Source: JAJEFO01 sp022819605 (GTDB taxonomy: Bacteria; Pseudomonadota; Alphaproteobacteria; Rhodobacterales; Rhodobacteraceae). From it: a stretch of 64,000 nucleotides of DNA. Below the pieces are notes generated by a model. That model saw only the letters and a program-made list of their open reading frames with translations, was not told the DNA's origin and ran no database searches. The stretch spans positions 1,240,001 through 1,304,000 of the forward strand of contig OZ244901.1 in assembly GCA_965221545.1 (NCBI GenBank). The letters run 5' to 3'. Shown here piece after piece: positions 1 to 8,719 of this stretch (positions within the stretch are counted from its first letter, which is position 1; each line of letters begins with the position of its first letter). A program made the position numbers and the translations under genes.

Positions 1-271
1 CCTCCGGCCGCGCACGCGCTTTGCGTCGGCGTTCGTCGGGCAGTGACCATTGCTCCGCTGCAGCCTCGACACGGGTGATGCCGACGCGGTCACCGGCCTG
101 CAGGTCGAGAAGGTCAACCAGGTGGGCCTGGTGACTGGCAACCTGGCGCAAGGTGCCCTGCCGGGCTCCTGCCTCGGCACAATGCTCAAGCCAGCGAAGC
201 CGCTCATCGAGGAGCGGCGCCGTGCGGTATCTCTCGATTGTGGAACCATCGGTGAAAAGGTCTTCGAACAT
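1..271 (-). CDS. Tyrosine recombinase/integrase, N-terminal part (runs off window)
   Basis: Ninety codons are open from an ATG at 271-269 to the left edge. The start is supported by an AAGGAG ribosome binding site about eight bases upstream (on the minus strand, near 280-285). The protein begins MFEDLFTDGSTIERYRTAP and continues with a helical, Arg/Leu-rich stretch (TLRQVASHQAHLVDLLDL). This resembles the N-terminal SAM-like core-binding region of a group of transposon-borne tyrosine recombinases that I recognise from alphaproteobacteria. The catalytic domain lies outside the window, so activity cannot be judged. Nearby ATGTTGCGG motifs fit the end of a recombinase-carrying mobile element. 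The family call is from pattern memory. Confidence 0.6.
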   Translation of the reverse strand, partial: MFEDLFTDGSTIERYRTAPLLDERLRWLEHCAEAGARQGTLRQVASHQAHLVDLLDLQAGDRVGITRVEAAAEQWSLPDERRRKARARPE

Positions 272-1161
272 GATCGTGTCTCCTTCTTGTGGAAGACAGG
301 ATCATGCCGTGACGGGGGAGCAGGGAAAATTATGTTGCGGTGAGGTGATCGCTCAGTTGCCCGAAACGCCGGCTTCCGCGCTCCATGACAGGTTCTTCCA
401 CGCGTTCAGACTCTCGGGAGAAGCCGTGATCGCGGTGCAATCCAGGGTAGCTCTGGCACTTTGGAAATCCAGGCGCTTGCCCAGCCACGGGCTGGCCGGA
501 GAGAAAGGGCGGGGAGACGGAGCTCGCGATCGGCAGCGCCTGTCGCCGCCGAAAATCCGGTCATCGGATACGGGCGTCTGCCAAAATGAAATGTTGCGGA
601 AATTCCAGCGATGTCCCTGTTAATCCTGAACCTTCTGAGCCACCGCAACATAAAAACAACCGCAACATAGTCGGCGCCTTGCGGCCGCCGTGGCCCCGCG
701 CCTGAACCGCTGCGGCGGCTGGAAGCCTCCGCAATGCGCCAACGACAACCGGCCGGTGGCGCAGGTCGCGCTTGCCGCGTGATTCGCGAGAAGAACATCA
801 TGGAATCAAAGAGTGAACCATACGAGAATCGCGCCCATCAAGGTTGCAAGCCTGGCGGTGCCTTGCCAATCCAACCAATGCCTGTGCTGGCACAGCGATT
901 CGAAGAGGCTCAAGCCCAAGACGGCACGGCTCCTTACTTCGACCCATGATGCGCAGCAAAATCTGCCTTTCCTTCCCTCTGGTTTGCTTCACGTGATCAC
1001 CAGCAGGGGAGTATCTGGCCTCGATTCCCCGGCCACCGCCACATCACGGAATTTGCGCACCAGGAACAACCTTCCGCTACTTTCGCGAATGAGCTGCCGC
1101 GTTGCCGGGGTGACCGCTCTGGTGCATGATCTGTCGCCGCGCACTTCCGGGAGACCGCAGG
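272..1161. other. Gene-poor stretch with four ATGTTGCGG motifs, possible end of a recombinase element
   Basis: I see no convincing gene here; the open frames lack start signals and family resemblance. The 9-mer ATGTTGCGG occurs at 332-340 and 591-599, and in reverse orientation (CCGCAACAT) at 643-651 and 660-668. Mixed direct and inverted copies next to the start of a tyrosine recombinase look like terminal or subterminal binding sites of that element. The element boundary itself is not identified. Confidence 0.35.
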
Positions 1162-1593
1162 TCACTTCCCGCCCAGTTGGCTTAGGCGAATGCTGCGAAG
1201 CGTCTCGACGAGCACCGCCACGAGCAGGCCAAACAACAAGAGCCCGTTGACCGCGGCGACGCCTCCGAGCAGTCGCCATTTCTCGGGCAGCAAGATGTCG
1301 CCAAATCCAAGCGTCGTGAACGACACAAGCGCGAAATAGACTGCCTCCTCGGCGTCGGCAAAGACGGCAAGGCCATGGAATGCCACGGCCCATAACGAGA
1401 CTGCGGCAGCAATCATGCAGAGCGTCCATGTCATCGCAAGAACCAGGACCGCGATCAGCCGGGCCCCGTGAGACGACATGGCCGTCCATGCCTGTAGACG
1501 AGATAGCATGGCTTGCAGCACCCACCATGAAACGGCGACAATCAGAACGGTTGCAAGAGTCAGCACCGTTCCAAAAGCAAGCTGAATAAGCAT
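1162..1593 (-). CDS. Two-TM potassium-channel-type membrane protein (Ion_trans_2)
   Basis: A 143-residue protein with an N-terminal membrane helix (about residues 5-30), a second hydrophobic stretch (about 50-75), a pore loop carrying TTLGFGD (the K+ selectivity-filter type) and a final membrane helix. This is the usual arrangement of short bacterial Ion_trans_2 proteins, which have no cytoplasmic RCK domain. I chose the ATG at 1593. An in-frame TTG at 1629 would add 12 residues with no better ribosome binding site. It is divergent from the hydrolase gene that begins at 1903. Its role is probably passive K+ movement across the inner membrane; this is inferred from the filter alone. Confidence 0.72.
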   Translation of the reverse strand: MLIQLAFGTVLTLATVLIVAVSWWVLQAMLSRLQAWTAMSSHGARLIAVLVLAMTWTLCMIAAAVSLWAVAFHGLAVFADAEEAVYFALVSFTTLGFGDILLPEKWRLLGGVAAVNGLLLFGLLVAVLVETLRSIRLSQLGGK

Positions 1594-1902
1594 GGTATTG
1601 AACGTCCCAAAAGAGAGGCAGCCAGTCAACGGCTTGAACGTGACGGCCTGGGCTTCTTAACGCAGATTCCGATTGGTCGTTGAAAATCGGCATCGCCGTA
1701 CCGCTGACGCCCGTGGCACGAGCGGCGGCGGTACAAAGTAACGCCGCCAAAAGTTGTCTTGGAAGCGCGAAAGGCCTCTGGAACTTGCGTAGGACCGGAA
1801 GTCGGCGCCCGTGTTCGGGACGAGTTGCATCGGCCATCCCGGATTTGCTTGACACGAGTTCGGCCGGGGCGTTACTGCATTCATGTGTTCGCGACATGGC
1901 GG

Positions 1903-2829
1903 ATGTTTCCAATGCACCAGACTGCAACGATTTCCCCGATCTGGGGCATCACGAATGACCACGGTCCCTTGCGGCATGTGCTTCTGGGTCAGCCGGACTA
2001 CTACAAGTGGGTTGAGGCCGGGCCACTGATCGGTCGAACTTTGGCGAATGCGCATTGCACAGGGGTCAGGTTCGACCTTCAGATCGCGATGGCCCAACAT
2101 GCTGAAATGGTTTCGATCTACGAAGAGAACGGTGTCACTTGCCACTATCTGGAGAGCGATCCGGTGCTGCACCGCAACTTTTTCGCGCGCGACAGTTCGG
2201 CCATGACGCCGTGGGGTGCGTTGATCTGTCACATGCAACTCAAGGTCCGGCGCGCCGACTACGTGTCGGCAATCAGGTTCTATCAGGCGAACGACATTCC
2301 AATCTGGAATTTCGCGACCGCGGGCCATTTCGAGGGCGGCGACTTCAACATCATCGAACCTGGCCGGGTCCTGATAGGCTACTGCGGCGAACGCTCGGAG
2401 AAAGAGGGCGCCGAGCAGGTCGCGCAGTTTGTCGAAGCCGAAGGCTGGGAAGCTTTGGTGGCTCCAATCAGCCGGGAATTCGTCCACATGGACGGCCTGA
2501 TCGTCCCCCTGGCGAACAAGCTTGCTGTTGCATGTGTCGACGCGATGGAGCCCTGGCTGGTCGAGATCATTCGTGGCTGGGGCACCGAACTGGTTGATGT
2601 GGGGTATGCCGAGGCCAGGAACCTGGGCGTCAATCTCGTCGCGCTCGGAAACGACAAGGTGTTGTCCATGGCGGGTTCCAGGAATCTTAATGAGCGCTTG
2701 CGTGCCATGGGTTTTGATGTCTACGATCCGGACATGTCGATGTTCACGCTTGGCGGCGGCGGCGTCCATTGCCTTTGCCAAGCGCTGAAACGAGACGATG
2801 TGTCAGCGACTTCTCCCAGAGAGGCTTGA
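1903..2829 (+). CDS. DDAH/amidinotransferase-fold guanidino hydrolase
   Basis: A 308-residue protein of the pentein superfamily, which includes dimethylarginine dimethylaminohydrolase, arginine deiminase and amidinotransferase. Visible active-site signatures are FARDSSA, GHFEGGDF (acidic substrate-binding residues), REFVHMDG (the catalytic His in the HxD motif) and GGGVHCLC (the catalytic Cys near the C-terminus). The upstream frame stays open to 1759 but looks non-coding, so I start at the ATG at 1903; 1912 is also possible. It lies 420 bp upstream of a betaine-type importer in the same direction. I infer that it processes a methylated arginine or guanidino compound taken up by that system. 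The exact substrate is unknown. Confidence 0.8.
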   Translation: MFPMHQTATISPIWGITNDHGPLRHVLLGQPDYYKWVEAGPLIGRTLANAHCTGVRFDLQIAMAQHAEMVSIYEENGVTCHYLESDPVLHRNFFARDSSAMTPWGALICHMQLKVRRADYVSAIRFYQANDIPIWNFATAGHFEGGDFNIIEPGRVLIGYCGERSEKEGAEQVAQFVEAEGWEALVAPISREFVHMDGLIVPLANKLAVACVDAMEPWLVEIIRGWGTELVDVGYAEARNLGVNLVALGNDKVLSMAGSRNLNERLRAMGFDVYDPDMSMFTLGGGGVHCLCQALKRDDVSATSPREA

Positions 2830-3251
2830 GGGGCTGATTCCCCGAAGGCCAGCGCTGACCAGTACAGGAAAGGAGGCCATGATCCAGTTTGCCTTGAACC
2901 AAACGTCAAGGGCACGCCTTGGGGTCTTGGGATGCTTTTCCGGTTCCTGGCTTCGGAAGTTTCGTCAACAGACACGCTGGTTGAGGCACGAGACTTGGCG
3001 AATCGGAATGCGGGTGATCAAGTTGTGCGAGGGCAACCCGCCTTCGGGCTGCGTTAACGGGGAAGCGCTTGCGACCCCGAGAGCGACGCAGGCCGCATGG
3101 CAGCGAAAGCTGTATCACGGTCTTTCTGTCCAAGCGGGGCGACTCGCCTTCGGGGCGGGCGGTGGTTCGCCCGTCCCGTTTCAACACAAACAGCAAAGGG
3201 GCGCGCTTTCGTCCCCGGCCTGAACGCCGGGGGTTCCAGCGCGAAGATCAG
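2830..3251 (+). promoter_or_regulatory. Long structured leader upstream of the betaine-type transporter
   Basis: This 420-bp gap has no credible gene but several hairpins. Just before the proX start, CGCGCT (3202-3207) pairs with AGCGCG (3238-3243) and encloses an inner perfect stem, CCCCGGC (3213-3219) with GCCGGGG (3226-3232), around the loop CTGAAC. The fold ends about 8 bases before the ATG at 3252, and no strong Shine-Dalgarno sequence lies outside it. Another stem lies near 3155-3180. I match it to no known riboswitch class. An RNA element controlling translation of the binding protein is plausible. Confidence 0.4.
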
Positions 3252-4199
3252 ATGAAACTCAAGACACTCATTGCGGCAACGGCACTCTTCGGCGGCGCTG
3301 GCGCGGCGGTTGCGGACGACGTCATCATCGGCGTGCCGAACTGGGCATCCGTACGCGGAACGGCGCACATCCTGAAAGTCGCGCTGGAAGAGAACCTCGG
3401 CCTGTCCGTCGCGCTGCAGAACGGTTCGAACCCGGTGATCTTCGAAGCGATGGATTCCGGCGCCATGCACGTGCACCCGGAAGTCTGGCTGCCGAACCAG
3501 CAGAACCTGCACGACACGTTCGTGATCGAAAAGGGCACCGTGACGTTCAATCCGAATGCCGTTCTGGCGGAGCAGCACATCTGCGCGACCAAGGACACGC
3601 AGGAAAGGACCGGGATATCGTCGCTCAGCGACCTGACCGACCCGACCATTGCATCGCAGTTCGATACCGACGGCGACGGCCTGGGAGAGGTCTGGATCGG
3701 CGCAGCTGGGTGGGCCTCGACCAACGTGGAGAAGATCCGCGCGAAGACCTACGGCTATGCGGAAACCATGAACCTGATGGAGATGGACGAGACGCTGGCG
3801 CTCGCTCAGGTCGACAATGCCATCGCCCAGGACGAGAACATCGTCTTCTACTGCTACACCCCGCATCACATGTTCTCTCTCTACGACCTGGTCAAGCTGG
3901 AGGAGCCGCCCTTCGACGCTGCCGAATGGGACGTGAAGCAGCCGACGGACGATCCGAACTGGCTTGAGAACTCGATGGCCGGCACTGCGTGGGACTCCAC
4001 AAAGCTGCACGTCTTTTACTCCAAGGCGCTGGAGGAACAGCACCCGGCGGCCGCGGCAATGCTCGCCAATGTCGAGCTGAACACCGAGCATGTGAACGGC
4101 ATCGTGTTCGCGCTTTCGGTTGACGGCAGGGACCCGGGCGAGTTCGCCCGCGAATGGGTGGCCGAAAACTCCGACCTTGTTGATTCCTGGTTCAACTGA
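3252..4199 (+). CDS. proX: Glycine betaine/proline-type ABC transporter substrate-binding protein
   Basis: A 315-residue periplasmic protein with a Sec signal peptide ending near VAD (MKLKTLIAATALFGGAG..). It then has the OpuAC fold seen in quaternary-ammonium binding proteins (VIIGVPNWASV, VHPEVWLPNQQ, a Trp-rich ligand pocket). It delivers ligand to the permease and ATPase encoded immediately downstream. An earlier in-frame start at 3069 is rejected because it would precede the signal peptide. A strong intercistronic hairpin follows the stop. The family is clear, but whether it binds glycine betaine, choline, proline betaine or a methylated guanidino compound cannot be read; the adjacent DDAH-like enzyme makes the last worth testing. 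Confidence 0.85.
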   Translation: MKLKTLIAATALFGGAGAAVADDVIIGVPNWASVRGTAHILKVALEENLGLSVALQNGSNPVIFEAMDSGAMHVHPEVWLPNQQNLHDTFVIEKGTVTFNPNAVLAEQHICATKDTQERTGISSLSDLTDPTIASQFDTDGDGLGEVWIGAAGWASTNVEKIRAKTYGYAETMNLMEMDETLALAQVDNAIAQDENIVFYCYTPHHMFSLYDLVKLEEPPFDAAEWDVKQPTDDPNWLENSMAGTAWDSTKLHVFYSKALEEQHPAAAAMLANVELNTEHVNGIVFALSVDGRDPGEFAREWVAENSDLVDSWFN

Positions 4200-4215
4200 A
4201 AGTCGGTTCGTTTCA

Positions 4216-4243
4216 GGGCCCGGCCAGTCCGCTGGCCGGGTCC
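4216..4243 (+). promoter_or_regulatory. Intercistronic hairpin between proX and proV
   Basis: A 12-pair stem (one G-U) with the loop TCCG lies 16 bases after the proX stop and 25 bases before proV. No U-run follows, so it is unlikely to be a full terminator. Such stems often protect the upstream message and let binding-protein transcripts exceed those of the ATPase and permease. Confidence 0.6.
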
Positions 4244-4268
4244 ATGACCTTCGATCCGGGAGGGCAGC

Positions 4269-5318
4269 ATGTCTGATGCCGTGATCGAGCTGAGCAACGT
4301 CTGGAAGATATTCGGCTCCAGCGCAAGCACCGCGATGGACGCAGTGCAGGCCCGCAATCTCAGCAAGGCGGATGTCCTGCGCGAATTCAATTGCGTGGTC
4401 GGAATTGCGGATGTTTCGTTCTCGGTCGAGAAAGGGGAAATATTCTGCGTGATGGGCCTTTCGGGCTCCGGCAAGTCCACGTTGGTCCGCCACCTGAACC
4501 GCTTGATCGAACCGACTGCTGGCGGCATCACCGTTCTCGGTCAGGACATGATTTCACTGAACGATGCAGAACTGCGCGAAGTCCGTGCCAAGCGCATCGG
4601 AATGGTGTTCCAGCACATGGCGCTCCTGCCGCACCGGACCGTACGCGACAATGTCGCCTTTCCGCTCCAGGTCAGGGGCGAGCCCAAGTCTCGCCGATGG
4701 GAAATCTCGCAGCAGTGCCTTGATCGCGTGGACCTGACCGGCTACGAAGACAGGTTTCCTCGCGAGCTGTCTGGCGGGATGCAACAGCGCGTCGGACTGG
4801 CGCGAGCCTTGGCCTCCGACCCGGATGTCCTATTGATGGATGAGCCGTTCTCCGCCCTTGATCCGCTCATCAGGCGCCAGTTGCAGGACCAGTTCATGAC
4901 CCTGTCGGCCGAACTGGGCAAGACCACCGTCTTCATCACGCACGATCTGGACGAGGCGATCCGCATCGGGAACCGGATCGCCATCATGAAGGATGGCCGC
5001 ATCGTTCAGATCGGCACGCCAGAAGACATCGTGACGCGGCCTGCCGATGACTACGTGCGCGACTTCGTCGAGGGAATCTCGAAGCTGAAGCTCGTGTTCG
5101 CACATTCAATCATGGTTCCGATCGACGAATACGTTCCGTCTCGCCCGATCGATCTAGACAAGTCACCGCGGGCGCACCACGGAACCGATCTGGATCATCT
5201 GATCGACATCGCGATCACCACGGACCACGTGATCGTCATCACTGGCGACGACGACGCCGATATCGGGATCGTTGACCGAGCGACGCTGTTGAAGGGCATT
5301 CAAGGGGGCAAGGCATGA
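4269..5318 (+). CDS. proV: Glycine betaine/proline-type ABC transporter ATP-binding protein
   Basis: A 349-residue cytoplasmic ATPase. It has a Walker A motif GLSGSGKST (about residues 63-71), a signature LSGGMQQRVGLARAL (about 163-177), Walker B VLLMDEP and a switch-His region FITHDL. The extra N-terminal leader before Walker A and the roughly 110-residue C-terminal extension are typical of ProV/OpuAA, where the extension can carry CBS-like regulatory domains. The start at 4269 is preceded by GGGAGGGCAGC. Its end overlaps the permease start by four bases (ATGA), so translation is probably coupled. Confidence 0.88.
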   Translation: MSDAVIELSNVWKIFGSSASTAMDAVQARNLSKADVLREFNCVVGIADVSFSVEKGEIFCVMGLSGSGKSTLVRHLNRLIEPTAGGITVLGQDMISLNDAELREVRAKRIGMVFQHMALLPHRTVRDNVAFPLQVRGEPKSRRWEISQQCLDRVDLTGYEDRFPRELSGGMQQRVGLARALASDPDVLLMDEPFSALDPLIRRQLQDQFMTLSAELGKTTVFITHDLDEAIRIGNRIAIMKDGRIVQIGTPEDIVTRPADDYVRDFVEGISKLKLVFAHSIMVPIDEYVPSRPIDLDKSPRAHHGTDLDHLIDIAITTDHVIVITGDDDADIGIVDRATLLKGIQGGKA

Positions 5319-6904
5319 CCACGAACACGAGCGGTGCCATTGGAGACCATGCCGGCGACACGCGCGATGACAGCCGCGACGTTCACGCGTTCGCTGTTGA
5401 GAGTGCCAGCTACTACGACACGGAATTCAAGAGGATCGAGGGCAAGACCGGCTTCGTTGTCTCCTGGAACCGGACTGCGGCGATTCTTGGGCCGATCTGG
5501 GGTGCCGCCCGCGGAGCGTGGGGCTTTTTCTGGACTTTCCTGATCCTCGAGCTGTTCGCCCTGGTGCAGGTCGGGCGCGGGCTTTGGGGCGAACTGGGCG
5601 CCGAGGAATTGGAGCGATACAACCGCATCCAAGAGAACATTGAAGCCCGGGAAGTGCGGGTGGCCGAGCTTCGCGCCGCGGGCGAGACCGCCGATGCCGA
5701 TGCCAGCCAGCGCATAGCGGACAACTTGCGCGCCGCCGCCGAGGCCGCGCTCGAGGCGGCCGAGGCCGCAAACGCCGCAGGCCTGTCGATCCTGCTCTTC
5801 GGCCTTGCGTTCCTCGTTTTCGTCAAGATCGTTGAGGGTCTGTACGCAAACTATGCCTACGAGGCGCAATACCTGCGCTGGCGATCCGGAAGGCCCGAAC
5901 AGGTGGGTCTCAGCCGACGCAGCGCGGTCTTCGGGCTGATCGGGCTGGCGGCGATCTGGCCGCTGACGCTGATCCGCTTCACGTTGGCGGATCCCGATGC
6001 CGTGGTCGCACGCTTCACTGGCGGCCTGTTCGGCGACCGCTGGAGCATCGAGGAGTTTCCCGTCGGTCGGGAGTATTTTGCCGCTCTTGCCCTCCGGGGG
6101 GATGCAGGGTTCGATTGGCTTGCCAACAGGTTCGGCGGCGCCTTCGACGGGATCACGCGGGCGATCAAATGGGTTCTGGACGGGCTTGAGGTGCTTCTGA
6201 TCCAGACTCCATGGCCCGTTGTGATGTTCATCGCCATTGTGGTGGCCTTCCGGCTGGCTGGCCCCCGAGTGGCGATCTTCACTACGGCGGCGCTGGCCTA
6301 TCTTGCCTTCATGGGTCTTTGGGAGCTTTCGATGATCACGGTCGCCCTGATAGGGGCGGGGGCGTTCCTGTGCGTTCTGATCGGCATACCGCTGGGCATC
6401 TGGTTCGGAAAGTCCAGGCGAGCTTACGCCTTTGCCGAACCTGTGCTGGACTTCATGCAGACCATGCCGGCTTTCGTCTACCTGATCCCGATCATCGCGT
6501 TCTTCGGCACGGGCAAGCCGCCGGGCGTCCTTGCCACGCTGATCTTCGCGATGCCGCCTGTGGTCCGGCTGACGGCCCTGGGCATGCGCGGCGTGCCGGA
6601 AAGCACCAAGGAAGCGGCCATCGCGTTCGGTTGTTCGAAACGGCAGCTTCTGTTCAATGTCGAACTCCCGCTCGCCCTGCCGTCGATCATGACCGGCATA
6701 AACCAGACGATCCTGATGGCACTGTCGATGGTCGTGATCGCCTCGCTCATCGGCGCGGAAGGGCTGGGTGCCTTGATTCTTGAAGCGCTGCAATATGCGG
6801 CGAAGGGACAGGGGCTTCTGGGAGGTCTGGCGATCCTGTTCTGCGCAATGGTCATCGACCGCATTGCGCAGGGCGTCTACAGGAAGAAATCGGGCAACGC
6901 GTAG
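5315..6904 (+). CDS. proW: Glycine betaine/proline-type ABC transporter permease with long N-terminal extension
   Basis: A 529-residue inner-membrane protein. The C-terminal third (about 335-520) is a BPD_transp_1 permease domain with the EAA loop (EAAIAFGCSKRQLLF) that contacts the ATPase. The N-terminal half is unusual for ProW: two hydrophobic segments flank an Ala/Glu-rich predicted coiled coil (about 100-160), and more membrane helices follow. This makes the protein longer than the usual 280-350 residues. It is coupled to proV by ATGA. The extension may sense membrane or osmotic state; that is only inference. Confidence 0.85.
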   Translation: MTTNTSGAIGDHAGDTRDDSRDVHAFAVESASYYDTEFKRIEGKTGFVVSWNRTAAILGPIWGAARGAWGFFWTFLILELFALVQVGRGLWGELGAEELERYNRIQENIEAREVRVAELRAAGETADADASQRIADNLRAAAEAALEAAEAANAAGLSILLFGLAFLVFVKIVEGLYANYAYEAQYLRWRSGRPEQVGLSRRSAVFGLIGLAAIWPLTLIRFTLADPDAVVARFTGGLFGDRWSIEEFPVGREYFAALALRGDAGFDWLANRFGGAFDGITRAIKWVLDGLEVLLIQTPWPVVMFIAIVVAFRLAGPRVAIFTTAALAYLAFMGLWELSMITVALIGAGAFLCVLIGIPLGIWFGKSRRAYAFAEPVLDFMQTMPAFVYLIPIIAFFGTGKPPGVLATLIFAMPPVVRLTALGMRGVPESTKEAAIAFGCSKRQLLFNVELPLALPSIMTGINQTILMALSMVVIASLIGAEGLGALILEALQYAAKGQGLLGGLAILFCAMVIDRIAQGVYRKKSGNA

Positions 6905-7040
6905 GGGCGGGCGGTGCCGTGCTGGCGACAATGAGGTGCGCTGGACAAGGGAAGGCAACGGCCTTGAACTCGGGCCGTGTGCGTTTCCGGCAGTCACGGG
7001 CAGAGTCCGAAGAGAGTCTGTCCCGAATTCGTTTGATCTG

Positions 7041-7934
7041 TCAGTTGGACGGTTGCCGCTTTGCCCCGAAGGCGCCGACAATGCCACGCTTCTCGAAGAC
7101 GCCGCCAGCCTCCTCGTGGCCGGATCCTCCAAAGGCGCCCCTGATCTGGTCGCCGACATTGCCGTCGCCAAAGGTGCCGTCACCATCAACGGGGACGTTG
7201 TCGAAGCTCACCGTCCCGACCGTGTGAGCGGCGTTGCGGTCAAGGTTCACGATGTCGGTGAAATCCGCGTCCAGCGTCCGGCTCTCAAGATCGTAGGTCA
7301 GCGTTGCATCGCCCTGCAGGATGTCGTCACGTCTGTCGCCTCGCGCGGGGGTGCCGACCATCACGCCCTGCCATGTCGCGCTCGCCAGCGGGCGCGACCC
7401 CGCGATTTCGCCGCCCACAAGCGCCCCCCTCAAGGTCGTGACAGGGGCGTCGGATGATCGCATTCCGGTCCTGACGGAAAACGCACCATGATCCATCCAC
7501 GCGCCGTACTCCCGGTACGGGTTGTCGGCCATGCCGCGGCGTTCCACGAGGGTGATGCCGTCCTTCGCGAGAACGGCTCTTCGCGCGCCTGGCGCTGCTT
7601 CCAGGTTCAGGAGGTCTTCAAGGACCATTTCCCCGAAGGGAAGGGAAACCTCGGCCAAATGAGCCGTCAAGCTGCAACGAGTGCCGCTGCAGTCGGCGAC
7701 AACATGGAAATCCTCACCTTCGACTTCTCCGTAAAGCGTTGAAGCCACGAGGGCGTTTGCCCTTTCGGCTGTCTCGACAGACCGTGCCGCCTGATCGGCA
7801 ACCGTTTCCTTCGGCTCGACGGAGCCGGTCAACGAGATTGCTGCATCTCCGTCGAACGACGCCCCGCCGCCACCGCAAGCGGCCAGGGTTCCCGCGGCTG
7901 CAAGGGCCAGAAATCCAGTCGCAAGATGATTCAT
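7041..7934 (-). CDS. Surface lipoprotein with transferrin-binding-protein-like barrel domain
   Basis: A 297-residue lipoprotein. The start at 7934 is set by AAGGAG seven bases upstream and by a lipobox (LAAAGTLAAC, Cys about residue 20). The C-terminal part ends with GHEEAGGVFEKRGIVGAFGAKR-type residues, a hallmark of the TbpB-like beta-barrel domain found in many proteobacterial lipoproteins, often in proteins unrelated to transferrin. The mature N-terminus begins with a glycine run and an acidic linker. No TonB receptor or Slam gene is nearby, so its ligand and export route are unknown. Two further lipoproteins in this window (13215-14180 and 23745-24773) have a comparable design. Confidence 0.7.
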   Translation of the reverse strand: MNHLATGFLALAAAGTLAACGGGGASFDGDAAISLTGSVEPKETVADQAARSVETAERANALVASTLYGEVEGEDFHVVADCSGTRCSLTAHLAEVSLPFGEMVLEDLLNLEAAPGARRAVLAKDGITLVERRGMADNPYREYGAWMDHGAFSVRTGMRSSDAPVTTLRGALVGGEIAGSRPLASATWQGVMVGTPARGDRRDDILQGDATLTYDLESRTLDADFTDIVNLDRNAAHTVGTVSFDNVPVDGDGTFGDGNVGDQIRGAFGGSGHEEAGGVFEKRGIVGAFGAKRQPSN

Positions 7935-7994
7935 CGAGAGTCTCCTTCTGGTTGCATGGTCTCGTCCATTGCGAGGGTGGCGAGTGAGCACCAC

Positions 7995-8264
7995 TCACCG
8001 AGTTTCGTTGCATTCCTGCCTGTACACCCCGCATTGCAGAAAATTCAGCATCGCGCAATCGGGCAGGCACGTCAGTGTCGGCCCGCTTCTGGTATCGGTT
8101 TCGATCCGCGCAACGCCTGCACCTGATCCGCCTGCGCTTGTTGCCAGGCGTGCCCCCCGGACTGTGAGCCAATCTTCGATCTGCCCGCCGCAATCACGGC
8201 AAAGCCCATCGGCCCGGCGTTGCTCATGCAGTGCCCGCACACGTTCCAACCGACTCTTTGCCAT
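7995..8264 (-). CDS. Small protein with one CxxC zinc-ribbon half
   Basis: An 89-residue basic protein whose N-terminus (MAKSRLERVRALHEQRRADGL) leads into CRDCGGQ. Later cysteines lie in TCLPDCAM and LQCGV. The Arg-rich helix followed by GLCxxCG closely resembles the repeat unit of the eight-ribbon protein at 35981-39808, so it may be a one-unit relative or a fragment of that type. It lies 60 bp upstream of the lipoprotein gene on the same strand. No function is assigned. One end contains an 18-bp sequence repeated at 8692. Confidence 0.45.
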   Translation of the reverse strand: MAKSRLERVRALHEQRRADGLCRDCGGQIEDWLTVRGARLATSAGGSGAGVARIETDTRSGPTLTCLPDCAMLNFLQCGVYRQECNETR

Positions 8265-8709
8265 CGCCCTGATCCTTTCGTTTACCGATCCCGCCCGCGC
8301 CCGTGATCGCAGGGCAGGGCAGCATGGGAAGGCCCTCGTTCAGGGTTATGAAGGGGGGAAGGGGCGCAATTCCCGGAAGGATAATTTCTTTCGAAACCCC
8401 GATCGCAGGAATTTTGTTCTTTTAGTTTCCGGCAATTACGGCAAGTGTCGCGGCCATCGCGTCTAGCTTGGCGTCCATTGCGGCAACTTTCCCGTTCAGG
8501 CTGTAGAGTTGCCAGAAGACTGCACCAAAGCCAGCGGCCCCGACCACAATCACATAACCGCCAATCTTCTTGATCCATCCAAGATCGGACTCGGTCGTTG
8601 CAATGCGTTCGGCGGTATCGTGAGGGTTGTCTGCCATCATGGTGTGAACGTAACGCCTGATGCTGACCGAAACAAGCCCGTGACCGATTGGATCGGGCAG
8701 GCACGTCAG
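8058..8709. repeat. Pair of 18-bp direct repeats bracketing two small genes
   Basis: ATCGGGCAGGCACGTCAG occurs exactly at 8058-8075 and 8692-8709, 634 bp apart. The interval holds the 5' part of the small ribbon gene and the short membrane-protein gene. On the minus strand both copies are read as the peptide LTCLPD. This may mark a duplication or small insertion, or it may be a shared coding motif. Confidence 0.4.
8422..8640 (-). CDS. Small single-span membrane protein with C-terminal coiled coil
   Basis: A 72-residue protein (two adjacent ATGs at 8640 and 8637). A polar head (ADNPHDTAERIATTESDLGWIKK) is followed by one strongly hydrophobic helix (about 28-48) and a heptad-like tail (VAAMDAKLDAMAATLAVIAG). 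The layout resembles phage-holin accessory or hemolysin XhlA-like proteins, but no specific family can be claimed. The ribosome binding site is weak. The upstream extension of the frame lacks coding character and is left out. Confidence 0.45.
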   Translation of the reverse strand: MMADNPHDTAERIATTESDLGWIKKIGGYVIVVGAAGFGAVFWQLYSLNGKVAAMDAKLDAMAATLAVIAGN

Positions 8710-8719
8710 GACGTCAGGT

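Noticed and set aside
2830..3251. A known riboswitch class (cobalamin, guanidine, SAM-II) in the proX leader
   Set aside because: None of the conserved core sequences of these classes could be found; only generic hairpins are supported.
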